A stretch of DNA of 64,000 bases from Diospyros lotus (Eukaryota; Streptophyta; Magnoliopsida; Ericales; Ebenaceae), in the NCBI RefSeq assembly GCF_014633365.1, contig NC_068339.1, forward strand, positions 33,365,316-33,429,315, given 5' to 3'. This document shows, one piece after another, positions 1-11,151 of this stretch (position 1 is its first letter; each line of letters opens with the position of its first letter). The translations under genes and the position numbers were made by a program. The notes below the pieces were generated by a model. That model was not told where the DNA came from. It saw only the letters and a program-made list of their open reading frames with translations, and did no database searches.

Positions 1-1218
1 CATGCATTTGAAAATTTTGTTTCTTTGAGGCATCATACGTTTGAACACCAGCCTCCCATAATTCCTTCAATTCTTCAATCAAAGGTTGCAAATAAACATC
101 AATGTGGTTTCCAGAGGCTTTTGGACTAGGAATAAGTAAGATTAATATGAGATAAGGTTGTTTCATGCACATCCAAGGGGGCAAATTATATGGAACTACA
201 ATCACAGGCCATGTACTATGAGTAATGCTCATTGAGCCAAATGGATTAAATCCATCACTTGCCAATCCAAGTCTAACATTACGAGATTCAATTGAAAACG
301 AAGGATAATACTCATCTAACTTTTTTCAAGCTTCAGAATTAGCTGGATGACGTAATAACCCATCCTTAACACGTTTATCTTCATGCCATCGCATATCTGA
401 AGTTGTTTTGGATGACATATATAGCCTTTGAAGCCTTGGGGTCAATGGAAAATACCTCAGGGTTTTTGTAGGTACCTTTTTCCCAGTTACATCTTTTTTC
501 CTGCCACTGACTTCCACCTAGGAGCACCACATTCATGACAATTTACATATTCTTTTCGAAAAAAGTATGCAATCATTTGGGCATGCATCTATCTTTTCAT
601 AATCGAGTCCTAAAGCTCGGATGAATTTCCTAGCTTCATAATAAGAAGAAGGGACAGTTTCACTCACTGGAAATGTAGATCTTATTATCTCAAGTAACAT
701 GTTGAATGAATTGTTACTCCACCCACTTAAACATTTCAAATGCAACAGTTTCACAAGAAATGAAAACTTTGACACATGGGTGCATCCCGGAAATAGAGGT
801 TGTTCGGCATCATGCAATAATTCATAAAAAAATTTGCACTCGAGTTCAGCTCATTCTCGTTAGATGAATCATGACCCATCTCAATATTAACACGTGGCAT
901 CTCAAAGGCTTCTTCCAAAATAGGACGCATACCGTCATTATTATTGTTATCATACTCATCACTAATCTCTACCTCAACCAATACCTCTTCCCCATGGTAG
1001 TACCAATTAACGTAATTCTTAACTATTCCATACCTAACTAGATGAAACTTAACATCATCTTGATAAAAAAAATATGTATTGTTGTATTGCACACAAGGAT
1101 ACTGAATTTTTCCATCTATGCGTGAGTTTCTGAACGCAAATTCAAGGAAATCATTAACTCTATTCAAGTATTGGTCACAAAGTCTGTCATCCAATTGCAT
1201 CCAACTCCTATCCATCAC
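1..1218 (-). pseudogene. CACTA (En/Spm) TNP2-type transposase, N-terminal part, broken
   Basis: Reading leftwards from an ATG at 1218, the first 155 codons match the transposase-associated domain of plant CACTA elements (start MDRSWMQLDDR, then NDFLEFAFRNS and a region ending in WYYHGEE). The next segment has the TNP2 N-terminal signature (LLHLKCLSGWSNNSF, then YEKIDACPNDC near 590-610), but in another frame, so there is a frameshift near 780-800. Further on the frame holds PRLQRLYMS (about 418-440) and a run up to position 1 typical of the tnp2 domain (RNVRLGLASDGFNPFG, WPVIVVPYNLPPWMC). In-frame stops lie just before 533 and at about 323-325, the latter probably a W to TGA change. The gene leaves the window at position 1, so the catalytic core is not visible. 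Known role of the family: DNA cleavage and joining at CACTA ends. This copy is surely non-functional. Confidence 0.85.
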
Positions 1219-1357
1219 ACTAATTAAAAATAAGTATTAATAAAAAATAAATAAAATTCCTATTCAAAAAACTAATAAAGGAAACTACAACAAATGTAAG
1301 GTATAAGTTGTTAAACATCCATTAGACAATCTAAACATAACGAACAAATAAACACAT

Positions 1358-1724
1358 AAATTAGGGTGATCTCCCACCACCCGGAGAGAGTGATAAAATC
1401 CCTATCACTCACGGGGTATGTACATACACAATGTCAATGTACATATATATATATTCATTATTCCATACTTATAAATTAGGGTGATCTCCCACCACCCGGA
1501 GGGAGTGATAAAATCCCCATCACTCACGGGATATGTACATATATATATTCACTATTTCATACTTATAAATTGGGGTGATCTTCCACCACCCGGAGGGAGT
1601 GATAAAATTCTCATCACTCACGGGGTATGTACATATATATATTCACTATTCCATACTTATAAATTAGGGTGATCTCCCACCACCCGAAGGGAGTGATAAA
1701 ATCCCCATCACTCACGGGATACAT
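1358..1724. repeat. Four tandem ~94-115-bp repeats upstream of the CACTA transposase
   Basis: Four copies start at about 1358, 1473, 1567 and 1661. Each opens with AAATTAGGGTGATCTYCCACC (AAATTGGGG in copy 3) and contains the self-complementary pair GAGTGAT / ATCACTC around a short A/T/C loop, so each unit could fold into a 7-bp stem. The array lies about 140 bp upstream of the transposase start codon, in the leader or subterminal zone where CACTA elements usually carry binding repeats. The motif differs from that near the CACTA end at 7985-8798, so I cannot prove that both belong to one element. Confidence 0.75.
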
Positions 1725-4700
1725 ACCTCTTACGATGTAAATACAATCCCAAATAATGCAACGATTTGAAAACAAACTAACACTGCAAGGGAAATAAGAA
1801 TGGTGACAATATTAGTAGCCCCAAAGTTTATAGCAATAAGAATTTTTCTTGAAATTAGCCTGAAATTAAGAATCCTCGAAATGAAAAACAATCCTTCTTT
1901 GACTCAACTACTTTTCTTTATAAAAAATTAGGCTCATCTGCAAACCTCTAAATTGTAATAGTGATTTTGCCATAGCTTGATTTTTCCATATATAGCTTGC
2001 TTTATATGGAAGTGCTCTATGTTTTCACGAGTGATAGTGCATAATGATTTATCTCTTATATATTTAAAATGACTAAAATTTAATACTTAATAAAAACATA
2101 TGGATCTCATGACTGTCCTTTTGATGATTCTTGATAAGGTTAAAATAGATCCATTGTAGATATGTTATCTCCCTATGGATCTCACCCTCTTGTTTGGGTA
2201 TATGTTTCAAATCAAATTATTCATAGCCAGAAGTAAAGGAGATGCATGTCGTGAGAATGTATTCCACATAGATCTTGAGGCTGGTGGTATTAAAGAGAGA
2301 AAGATGAACAACAGTGGGCATGAATGACTAGAAATTAACTTCAAACCAACTGATAAGTATTTATAGCTTTGGAGAAGATGGGACATTGATTATGGGGATT
2401 GGAAAGGAGAATCAGACTCTTGGGGAAGTCCTAAGGATTAGAGGATTCTTGATAAGATCCAGGAGAAGGTTTATTTATGCCCACAAATTTTATTTCCTCA
2501 TCTTTCAATTTTATGAATTAGATTAGCATTTAAGCTTCTATGCTTTTATTTCTCCAAGTGTTCAATTCTATCCATTGATTTGAGCAAGAACAGTCTAAAA
2601 ACTTCTAAATCCATGGATGGAATTTAAAACTTCGCAAAAGAAGAAAATTGCAGAAACATTGAGCATAGAAGTTGCAAATGCTAATCCAATTTAAAAAATT
2701 TGAAGAGGAGGAAATAAAATCTATGAAGATAATTGAACCTTTTTTTTTATTTTTTTTGGTCCACTAAGTGTAGTTTCAAAACCAATTTTGCGTTTATTGT
2801 TCAATATGCTCAATGTTGACATTACGCTCCAACAAGAGCCTGGAAGCAATTTGTGTGTGTTTGTGTCATTGTATGGGCATATATTAATTATATATGGGGG
2901 ATGAATAAAATGTAGAGCTTCATTTATTTTATGAATGTTTCTTGGAGGATAATTTACTATGTTGTTGGGCCAGGCAACTCTAGTCTTTTTTTACAGAGCT
3001 GGTCAGAAGATTACTTCATCCATGTCGTTATTGCGTTCTCTGTCGATTCGAGCATTGTATAAAAAAAAAAAAACTAACGGAGAAATATATATAGAGGGAT
3101 TTGTGATATTCTTTATAGCATTGGTGACTTCATCTACATCTGAGTGACAATATAAAAGTAAATGTTATGAAGTAATCTTCATGGAAACAAAGATGATCTA
3201 TCATGATTATTTTGTGTGGAATTTATTACCAAGTTCAACAATTAGTCATATTGAATCTTTTCTTCTTATAAAATTCACAAGTTTAAGCATTTGCTAATTG
3301 TTGAACTTGGTAGGTAGCAAGTATTGTTAGTCAGTCTCTTCCTAAATTCTAGGTTTTTCTTCTTCCTAGTTAATGCTATCGCCATGTCTTTCTTTTTTTT
3401 TCTTTACTTTACTTTAATAATGATGAAGAAAAACTTAAGAGGGGAGACCCTCAAACATTACATTCCTACTACTTGAATATCATTCTCGTGGGCCCTGTAG
3501 GCATTTGAGCAAATAAGACTGGAAATATTTAGCCAAACACCCTACTAGTCTTACTGATCAAATTCATGCCAACCTAACCTCACCCAACTTCACACTCAAT
3601 CCAACTAAACTAAATGTGGCAAAACCCATAATATTTACAAATACTAAAATTATACTAAACTTACAAACAAAAAAATGATTGTAAAGAGAAATAGTTAAGA
3701 GTAATTAGTAAAAGACTTACTTATTTCCGGTATTTAGATGGGAAAAAAAAATAATGTAAACTATTTTTCAAGCAAAAACATTTTACATCAAAATATAAAA
3801 TCACTTCCCTAAAAATTTTGGTAAACAATAATAAAATATTACTAATGTGACGAGAAACCACACCTACATAGACAAAATATAGTCATTTTTCTAAACAATA
3901 TGTTGAATATATTGTTTCGACGTAAACATTTTACATACAAATGCAAAACTATCATTTATATGAATTGGAGGCTTTTTTTTTTTGAAGTTTTTCAAAATGC
4001 AAGCAAAAACCCAAGCAAAAAGAAGCTATAAGAGAATGCACAGAGGAACATTTTAAGAATCTATAAGAGAATGCACAAATAAGAACTAGCATTCTAGTAT
4101 TACCACAAGCAAAAACAAGGATAAGCAAAAGAAAGTATATGATGCATATCATAAAATGATCAAATTAAGCAACATTCCACGGAACAAGGACATCATCTCA
4201 AAATTTATAAAGCTGATGTCTTCTCGGAGAGTATTTTGACACAATCAAGTTCCCAAGCGCTTATGGTATTTAACTCCCTCTAGCTAAAGGACATGTCACT
4301 TAGTCCTCTCAAAACTTAAATTAGTGATGCTCAACCCTATCAAGCTCCTGTTGGAAAATCTTAAAATATAACGGCCACAGAATGAAGAAAAAATCTACAG
4401 TATGCAAATCTCATAATTAAGAAGTCAACATTTCAGTAACTTCTTTGGAACAAATCACCATTTTGCCAATGAAATTAACCATCTCCGAAAAGCATTGGGC
4501 CATTAATTATTAAACCAATTTGGATGGATATGATGTCAATATATAAATTTCTTTAACAAAACAAACACCAGTTTGGATATCAATCAAAAAATTAAAAAAA
4601 AAAAATTGAAAACTATGCGTAACTAAAGTTAGCAATAGAACATTAAAAGGTCGTAGAAAGTACCTCAGTTCAGTTTTGAAATGCACAACATCAGTTTGAA

Positions 4701-5178
4701 TTGAGGCATGCGGGATTGTAATTAACTGGCTCTCATCTATACTGTAAATCGCATGACCACATATACATCCGATTTGCTGACTTTTTGTCACCAAAATGAG
4801 GTAATACGACTCCAAAAATTTAATACAACCTACAAGATTAATGAAACCTCAAAATTATGGGCCAAAAGAAGAAGACCCCAAACTAACGCAGGAAGTCAAA
4901 TTATAAGCAGCATTAATTATCACCAATTAATCTTGGGATAAAATTTATAATCCAGTCAGTATTGTCCTAATAATATGGGGATCAAACATTCTACTATTGG
5001 AGACATGTAAAGTAAAGATGAGGCAGGATAGGGAGAGTTTGATTCAAAACACACCTTGATTAATTCTTCTTGGTCTATTTATAGCAATTCTAAGCGTGTT
5101 TGGCTGCTTCTACACACTTCAACCTCTCTGATTTATTATTTTTTATTAATTTTATTTTCCAAATGAGTTCTTCTAACA
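1725..5178. other. Unassigned A+T-rich stretch
   Basis: I see no credible gene in this 3.4-kb stretch. The open frames are short, lack recognisable domains and overlap homopolymer runs (for example poly-A at 3060-3072). If the CACTA transposase at 1-1218 and the CACTA terminus at 8798 are one element, this would be its 5' leader or first intron. That is inference from position only. Confidence 0.4.
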
Positions 5179-6194
5179 AGTATTGTAACACCCCCACTTC
5201 TAGAACTGCCCGAGAAGATGTGCTACGGGGAAAATAAAATAAACTATCTGATAAACTGAAATCTGATACCATATCAGAACATCTCAGTCAACTGGAATAA
5301 AAACTCTGAGTCAATACAGACTGAAAAGCACAAACTCTATCTAAGGGACAATCTTTCAAGTGAAATATAAAATAGATCTAAACTGAGGAAATACTATAAA
5401 ACTCAACGGACTCCCAGACATCTTTTTTCTTGAGCGACTCTACGTACACACACTACTGAATACTACTGCTAGGCCCCACATCTGATACTCCCCTGCTAGA
5501 ACCTGGAGGGGTGAAGAGTACAAGGTGAGTTACAAAAGTTCAGCAAGTAATAAGCTGGAAAAAATACTGAAGCTGAATCGAAGAATATCGATATTGATAA
5601 ATAACTCGCTGAACTTGTACTGTATAATCACTGTCTGTTTGGATTAATAAAAATGTAATGCACATAAACTGTAAATTAAATGCAGGTATGCAACTCTGGC
5701 TCATAGGCCCACATAATCTGATAATACATACTTGTCTGATCTAAAACCTGCATATATAAAAATTGTAAGCACATACTGTGGGCAAAGCCCCTAGCCCCCT
5801 GATTGCCACCAAGCGAGCAACTCATAAACTGAGCTGAAACTGAAACTGATGGGATCCCCGCGGACTAAGCCGCCTAGCGCGCATAATGCAATGCAATGCT
5901 CACATAAATGCTGGCATGCGATATGTAGTGCTCCATATAAAATCATGCTCAATGCTCATACCAAAATGTATGCACATAATCTCACAAAATAATGCTGATC
6001 ATGTTATAATAATGCTGAACATGATATGATCTTCATCTATATGTTAGAATACAAAGATTCAATGAACTATGATTCAGGGTATGGGTATGATTAACTTGTC
6101 ATGTTCTGGCTTATGAATTTAATGTTGGAAGGTATTGAATACATTAATTGAATTAAACTTGAATTAGAACTCACTGGAAGCTAAATTGGATTTC

Positions 6195-6535
6195 TAGAAA
6201 TGTCATCCGAATATCAGGAAGGATATCCGGATATGATGAAAGACATTCGGATATGAAGAAGGCTCATCCGGATACACTAACATTCAAAGCAGAAGCTATT
6301 CGGATATGAACTAGGACATCTGGATATGATTCTGGTCATTCGGATATCTCATTAATGCATTCGGATATAATTGGGGACTATTCGAATAAAAAATTCAACT
6401 TTTGAGGGAGGCATCCAGATATCAGGCGAGACATCCGGATATTATCTTGACCTTTCCGGATGTATAAACAAACCATCCGGATATCATACTCGAAGAACTT
6501 TAGATACATTCGGATATGATACAAGGTATCCAGAT
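6195..6535. repeat. Irregular array of ATCCGGAT-like palindromes inside the solo LTR
   Basis: About fifteen variants of CATCCGGATAT / ATTCGGATATG recur every 15-35 bp with unrelated spacer sequence between them. The core TCCGGA is its own reverse complement. The spacing is too irregular for a simple tandem repeat. The same motif is arrayed at the matching place in the related LTR at 52686-55072. Confidence 0.8.
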
Positions 6536-6553
6536 ATTAGAACTTAGAGTAAT

Positions 6554-6718
6554 AGAACTTGCAATCCAAAATGGATAAGGATTAATGGAACTTGTAATCC
6601 AAAATGGATAAGGATTAATGGAACTTGAAATCCAAAATGGATGAGGATTAATGGAACTTGAAATCCAAAATGGATGAGGATTAATGGAACTTGCAATCCA
6701 AAATGGATAAGGATTACT
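6554..6718. repeat. 33-bp tandem repeat, five copies
   Basis: Five head-to-tail units start at about 6554, 6587, 6620, 6653 and 6686, each reading GGAACTTGNAATCCAAAATG followed by GATRAGGATTAAT. They differ at only a few positions, so the expansion is recent relative to the LTR. A CA dinucleotide run follows at about 6744-6766. Confidence 0.9.
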
Positions 6719-6743
6719 GGAACTTGCTTATAACTTCACTGTT

Positions 6744-6775
<32 letters not shown>

Positions 6776-7539
6776 GTCTCTGCTTACTGATATAAATCTG
6801 AAAACTACGATGAAGAACTGGAATAATCTGAAATCAAAACTGATATGAACTTGTAATGGAAGGGATTACAGGAAGAATACTTGCCTGATAGAACTCTCTG
6901 ATCGAACCCTGGAGCGATCCTGAAGACTCTAGCAAGCCTCTGCTATCTATTAGCCTCTTGGTTCTTCACATGGCGTGAAGAAAAGCTAAGCTAATGGGCT
7001 CTATATATAGACATAAAGCCCTAGATCACACTTTTTCTACAACTTGGATTCCTTCTCCAAATCTAACTAGGAGACTCTCAATCCAAATCCATCTCATACA
7101 TGGATTCTTATTCTCCTTTAAATACATAATCTCACTTGATTAATAATAATACAAAAATTATTATTAACACTCTCAATTAAAAATAAAACTCCAAAATTAC
7201 CTTCATGCCCTTGCATTTAATATCCACAAAATAAATTCCATTTAAATGCTATTTAAATACTATTCTCTCAATTAAAAATCTAAATTGCCACCTTGGCAAA
7301 TTCCTTTAACTCCAACATTAAAAAGAAATAAATGCTATTCTTTTCCTTCAAAATCTCTAAATTGCCACATTAAATAATTAATTGGCAAAATCTCTTAATC
7401 AATACTTCAATAATTAATTAAATAATTCCTGAATAAATACTGGGCCCTCTAATGGGTTGTTACAAGTATATTGTTTCTGCTGGAGAAGGAGATTCAAAAC
7501 TGATTTATTATTACAAGTATATTGTTTATGTGCAATCAA

Positions 7540-7816
7540 CAGAGAAGAGAGATACTTGCTGGAGATGGAGACGCGACAGCGTTAAGGCAGCGGAGGCGGC
7601 AACAGCGACAGCGTTGAGGCTGTGACAGAGCCAAAGCCGAAGACAAGGAGAGGGAAATGGAGATGGTGACGAAGACGAAGATGGAGACGGTTGCAGCAGT
7701 CAGGCGACGGAGGAGGAGATGGGGCAGGAGAGATGAGGGAGAGAGGGAGGGAGGGAGATGGAGGGAAATGAAAAGGAGGCGGGAGAGAGACGAGGGAGGG
7801 AGATGAAAGGAAAAGA
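7540..7816 (-). other. Purine-rich tract, possible CACTA 5' leader exon
   Basis: The plus strand is strikingly rich in GA and GGAGGG words, so the minus strand is CT-rich like many plant 5' leaders. It lies between the solo LTR and the subterminal repeats of the CACTA end at 8798. In the minus direction the order is terminus, subterminal repeats, CT-rich leader, long non-coding stretch, transposase ATG at 1218. A first non-coding exon of the CACTA gene would fit, but there is no transcript evidence. Confidence 0.35.
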
Positions 7817-7984
7817 AAATTGGTTTTAATTATTAATTATATTTATATTTTAAGAATATAGAAGTATATTTTTTAAAAATAAGTATATTATTAATTATTA
7901 ATTATAAAAGTATATTGGAAGAAAAATGTTATTAAGAATGAAAATATTTTTTATTAATTATTAATTATATATTTTATATTTTAT

Positions 7985-8798
7985 GTCACATTTTATGCCA
8001 CAAATAAGTGTATATTCCAATTTAGATAGAAGCTTTTGGTGGCTGCCATGTTTGATTGCCACAAATAAGTATATTTTTAGTGGTCGCCAGCTTTGGTCAT
8101 CACAGATAATGTGCTTTTAGTTGGCAAACCATATCTCAAGCTTTTAGTGGTCGCCATGACTTGCCCGTCACAAATAGTTATCCTTTAGTAGCCACCTCGC
8201 TGACCCTCACAAATAAGCATAAAAGCCCACCCATTTTTAGTGGCCGCCACAACCAACTGTCATAAATAGACATTGTGTGGAGCACCTTTAGTGGCGGCCA
8301 CTATTGGCCGTCACAGCTAATCATGTTCTATTATGCACACCATCCCAACGTTTTATTTGTGGCCGCCATGGCTGTTTGTCACAAATAATTTATCTTTAGT
8401 GGCCGCCACTCGTGCTTGTCACAAATAGTTATCTTTTAGTAATACACCAGTACCGACGGTTATAAATAATGGTTGTGTGGAGCACCTTTAGTGGTGGCCA
8501 CCATTGGCCTTCACAAATAATCATGTTCTATTACTAAGTACATCTCTTTATTACATCTCTTTATTAGTGCCGCCATAAATAATCCACTTTTAGTGGCAGC
8601 CAGTGATGGCCGTCACAAATAACCATCTTTTAGTGACCACAACATGTGGCTGACACAAATAAAGGGCTTTTAGTGGCCAATTTTTTCGACCGCTACTAAA
8701 GATGTCTTTCTAGTGACAAACGACACCAGCCCCCACTAATAGTTTTATTTGTGACGAATTTTTTCTAGCCGCCACTAAAAGTCACTTTTCTTGTAGTG
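7985..8798 (-). mobile_element. CACTA terminus with subterminal repeats
   Basis: The right end is ...CTTTTCTTGTAGTG; read on the minus strand it is CACTACAAGAAAAG, the canonical plant CACTA terminal inverted repeat. About twelve subterminal units precede it, each built of TTTTAGTGGCSGCCA followed by GTCACAAATAA, spaced roughly 40-75 bp. Such repeats are the known binding sites of CACTA proteins. No matching opposite end is visible in the window; it may lie left of position 1. The terminus is followed by GC and then a solo LTR. Confidence 0.85.
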
Positions 8799-9381
8799 GC
8801 TGTTGAGCCAAGTTGTTCCAATCAACCTATTGTGTATTTTGATGTTAAACAAAACATAATTTTAGTAAAACTATTTTTAGTATGTTTAAAACCCCTAATG
8901 GATTTTTGGATACTTGTTAAGTATTATAGTATTTTGTGTATCAAAACGAACCAAGAAATGCTATTTGATTCTAAGTAGAATATTAGCACTCTATAAAGGA
9001 ACATATAAGAAAATGTTTTCCTTTTGGAAAACTAACTCTCGGTATTTTCATAGCTAGTATTCATTATTGTGAAAATGATTTTTAGTGAATTTTTCAAGTA
9101 ATGGAAAGTATGTTTTTGGAAGTGCTAAAATCGTCAAAACTAGATTTTGTTCTAAAACCCAAAATCTACTTTCTTATCTATTTGGATTTTGATTTTTTAG
9201 ATATTTTTATTGAATCCAAATGGGGGGTACTTTGTTATTTACATTTATGTATTAAAGTAAATGGAAGATAAAATATAAATAAAAAAAAATGTGGACATTT
9301 ACTTTGTAAATATCTTGTAATGAATTTATGCTATGTATTGTATTATCAAAGCAAATCTTATTTTTCTGAAATCTGGACTGA

Positions 9382-9627
9382 GAGTCAACTCCCGGTGAGG
9401 GACAGTCGACTGTAAGACAATGGCAGTCGATTGTGTATGTGTATCAGTCGATATAGCCGAGCCTTGTTTATGCAGAGTCGAGGTAGCCGAGAGTGGGTTT
9501 TGGCCAGTCGACTGTCGAGTCGACTGTAGGCCAATGAAAGTCGACTATCTGTGAGAAAGTCGACTATAGGAAGTGAGAGTCGACTGTGGGTGTCGCGGAG
9601 TCGACTATCAATTTGAGTCGTCGACTG
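9382..9627. repeat. Array of AGTCGACT-like palindromes upstream of the LTR TATA box
   Basis: About a dozen copies of AGTCGACTGT or close variants (AGTCAACT, AGTCGATT) recur at irregular 15-35-bp spacing. The core GTCGAC is palindromic. The array ends about 7 bp before the MSA-like site and about 57 bp before the TATA box of this LTR, so it lies where a U3 enhancer would be expected. Confidence 0.85.
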
Positions 9628-9633
9628 CCAGAC

Positions 9634-9691
9634 TCCAACGGTCGGATTTTTGGAGCCGTTACAGGTCGTTTTGGGAGCCCCATTATAAATA
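9634..9691 (+). promoter_or_regulatory. LTR promoter: MSA-like site and TATA box
   Basis: TCCAACGGTC at 9634-9643 fits the M-phase-specific activator consensus YCYAACGGYY recognised by plant MYB3R factors. A clear TATAAATA follows at 9684-9691. Both lie directly downstream of the GTCGAC-like array. Sequence match only; activity is inferred. Confidence 0.55.
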
Positions 9692-10366
9692 TCAAAGGGA
9701 GAAATCTTGAGAAGGCTAATGCTCTACCATTTCCTATCTTCCTAAAGCACACCCAAGCTCTCAAGCACTCAATCAAAGCAATCCAAGGCCCAAGGAGGTT
9801 CAAAGATCTATCCATTAGAGCCTCAAGGCAAAGAAGAAGTTTTCTTCTTATTGGTAACTTGTATAATTTTATTTTATCTTGTATATTGTTCTTGTATTGA
9901 TATCCATTGTAGTCCAAGTGTGTTGGACATATGATTGATTTATTTGTATTAGATTGTGGATTGTGAGTGGCATCCTAGAGCCCAAGTAATCTAGGTGTAT
10001 TATTGTGTTGTATTAGTTTCCGAGGTGAGCTAAGGGGAAACCTCGGGGTGTACAAGTTTGCTAGATGATCTTGTGTGGAAATCTAGTGGTGGTTTTAGTA
10101 GAACCTCAAGTGTCGGTTTGACCTTGAGAGAGTGGAGTAGGTGTTGGATACACGGAACCACTATATATCTTGTGTTTATATTGTAGTTGTTTGTGTATTT
10201 GTATTGCTATCATTTCCAAACAACATATATATTTATAACAAGTGTATTTTGTGTATAAGAAAATCTCAAGAGTTTTAAAAGGGAAAGAATCGATTCAATA
10301 AGTTTTAATCACTCAATTCACCCCATCTTGAGTGGCCATTGTGTGTGTCAAGGGACCAACAGTGGC

Positions 10367-11021
10367 ATCTTCTCATCTTATTGATAAGTGATGAATCCTA
10401 TTTCGACATTCACAAGCCTTCATATGTGATAAGGTTACGCCTAGTGATAATTTGTTAATGACTCCAATAGAATCCAAAAAGAACCAAAGTGTAACCAGTC
10501 AAATATAAGACTACCATGATGTTTCAAGTCTAAGGATCAATCTTCACTATTGCAACACAGAAATTCCAATTTGACATTAAAAAAAACCATTAGGAATTCT
10601 GTAGTGGGTCAGTTCAGTGTACTTATTCTTATAATAAGCACCCATATATATGCACTAGTGTCCCCACACCAATGTCCATGAAACGAGACATTCTCTTAAT
10701 TGAGCATGCATCATATGTGCTAGTCTATCCGAATTATCAGTGTCCAATCCTAATAACTCTATGACTAGGAACATTTAAGATCAAGGCTTATAAGGAATAT
10801 GTTTCATGATCGTCATCTCTATGCACGACCATATTCCATGAGCCTATTTGATCTATGGACTTTGTCAAGAATGGATTACAATAAATAATGATGACAATCA
10901 TCAATGACAAATAAAAAGATAATGCCTTGCAATAACAACTGATTGAAGATAAAGAATCAAAATGTAAAGTATGGTCAATTACATGTAAATATAATTGACT
11001 TGTGGGGCATAACTCTAACAC
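10367..11021 (-). mobile_element. LTR fragment, TGTAACACCCCACTTTCTC family
   Basis: The reverse complement of this stretch aligns with 26.7-27.4 kb. Shared blocks include the CTTGTGGGGCATAA segment near 11000 and the ACCATGATGTTTCAAGTCTAAG segment near 10515-10535. It ends in TAACA at 11021, just before the Tat remnant. No coding content is seen. It is an old, truncated LTR rather than a complete solo LTR, since no target-site duplication is visible. Confidence 0.6.
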
Positions 11022-11126
11022 TCTACACTCTCAAGATTCTCGTGATCAACTACACACATTGCATTCTCTCATGTTAAAAATCAATTATTGTATTTTGACA
11101 ATAACAATTGGCACCATCTGTGGGAA
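11022..11126 (+). mobile_element. Tat-lineage 5' LTR end and primer-binding site
   Basis: About 85 bp (11022-11106) match the end of the 3' LTR at 18167-18252, starting at CTCTACACTCTC and ending TGACAATAACA. Right after the LTR end comes TGGCACCATCTGTGGGAA (11109-11126), the position and form of the primer-binding site of many plant Tat-type Ty3/gypsy elements. The rest of the 5' LTR is missing, replaced by the LTR fragment to its left. Confidence 0.75.
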
Positions 11127-11151
11127 GAAGAACAAAAAGTCAACTTAAAAT

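Larger units (their letters stand above)
5184..7464 (-). mobile_element. Solo LTR, 2.28 kb, TGTAAC...GTTACA family (copy 1)
   Basis: The segment begins TGTAACACCCCC and ends GGGTTGTTACA, so it has TG...CA ends, and is bounded by a perfect 5-bp target-site duplication AGTAT (5179-5183 and 7465-7469). No gag-pol lies inside, so it is a solo LTR left by LTR-LTR recombination. Its reverse complement aligns along its length with the LTR at 52686-55072, and more weakly with 15352-17875, so it lies in the opposite orientation to those two. A TATA-like CTATATATAG is at about 7000-7010. It also contains an array of TCCGGA palindromes, a 33-bp tandem repeat and a CA microsatellite. A Ty3/gypsy chromovirus origin is likely from the TGTAACACCCC-type end and the length, but cannot be proven without internal sequence. 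Confidence 0.9.
8801..10361 (+). mobile_element. Copia-type solo LTR, 1.56 kb
   Basis: The LTR starts TGTTGAGCCAAG and ends GGGACCAACA, with a perfect 5-bp target-site duplication GTGGC at 8796-8800 and 10362-10366. The duplicated bases include the last three bases of the CACTA end, so the LTR landed 2 bp outside that transposon. The TGTTGA start, the GATGTTAAACAAAAC motif near the start and the TCAATTCACCCC motif near the end are typical of long-LTR Ty1/copia elements such as the SIRE group; I infer that lineage. It carries a GTCGAC-like array, an MSA-like site and a TATA box, listed separately. No internal domain remains. Confidence 0.9.

Noticed and set aside
1358..8798. Treating 1-8798 as one proven CACTA element
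   Set aside because: Order and orientation fit, but the repeats at 1358-1724 and those at 7985-8790 share no motif and the other end is outside the window, so I list the parts separately.
9564..9917. Two opposite open frames of 104-117 codons
   Set aside because: They cross the LTR promoter and array region of the solo LTR at 8801-10361 and have no recognisable protein features.
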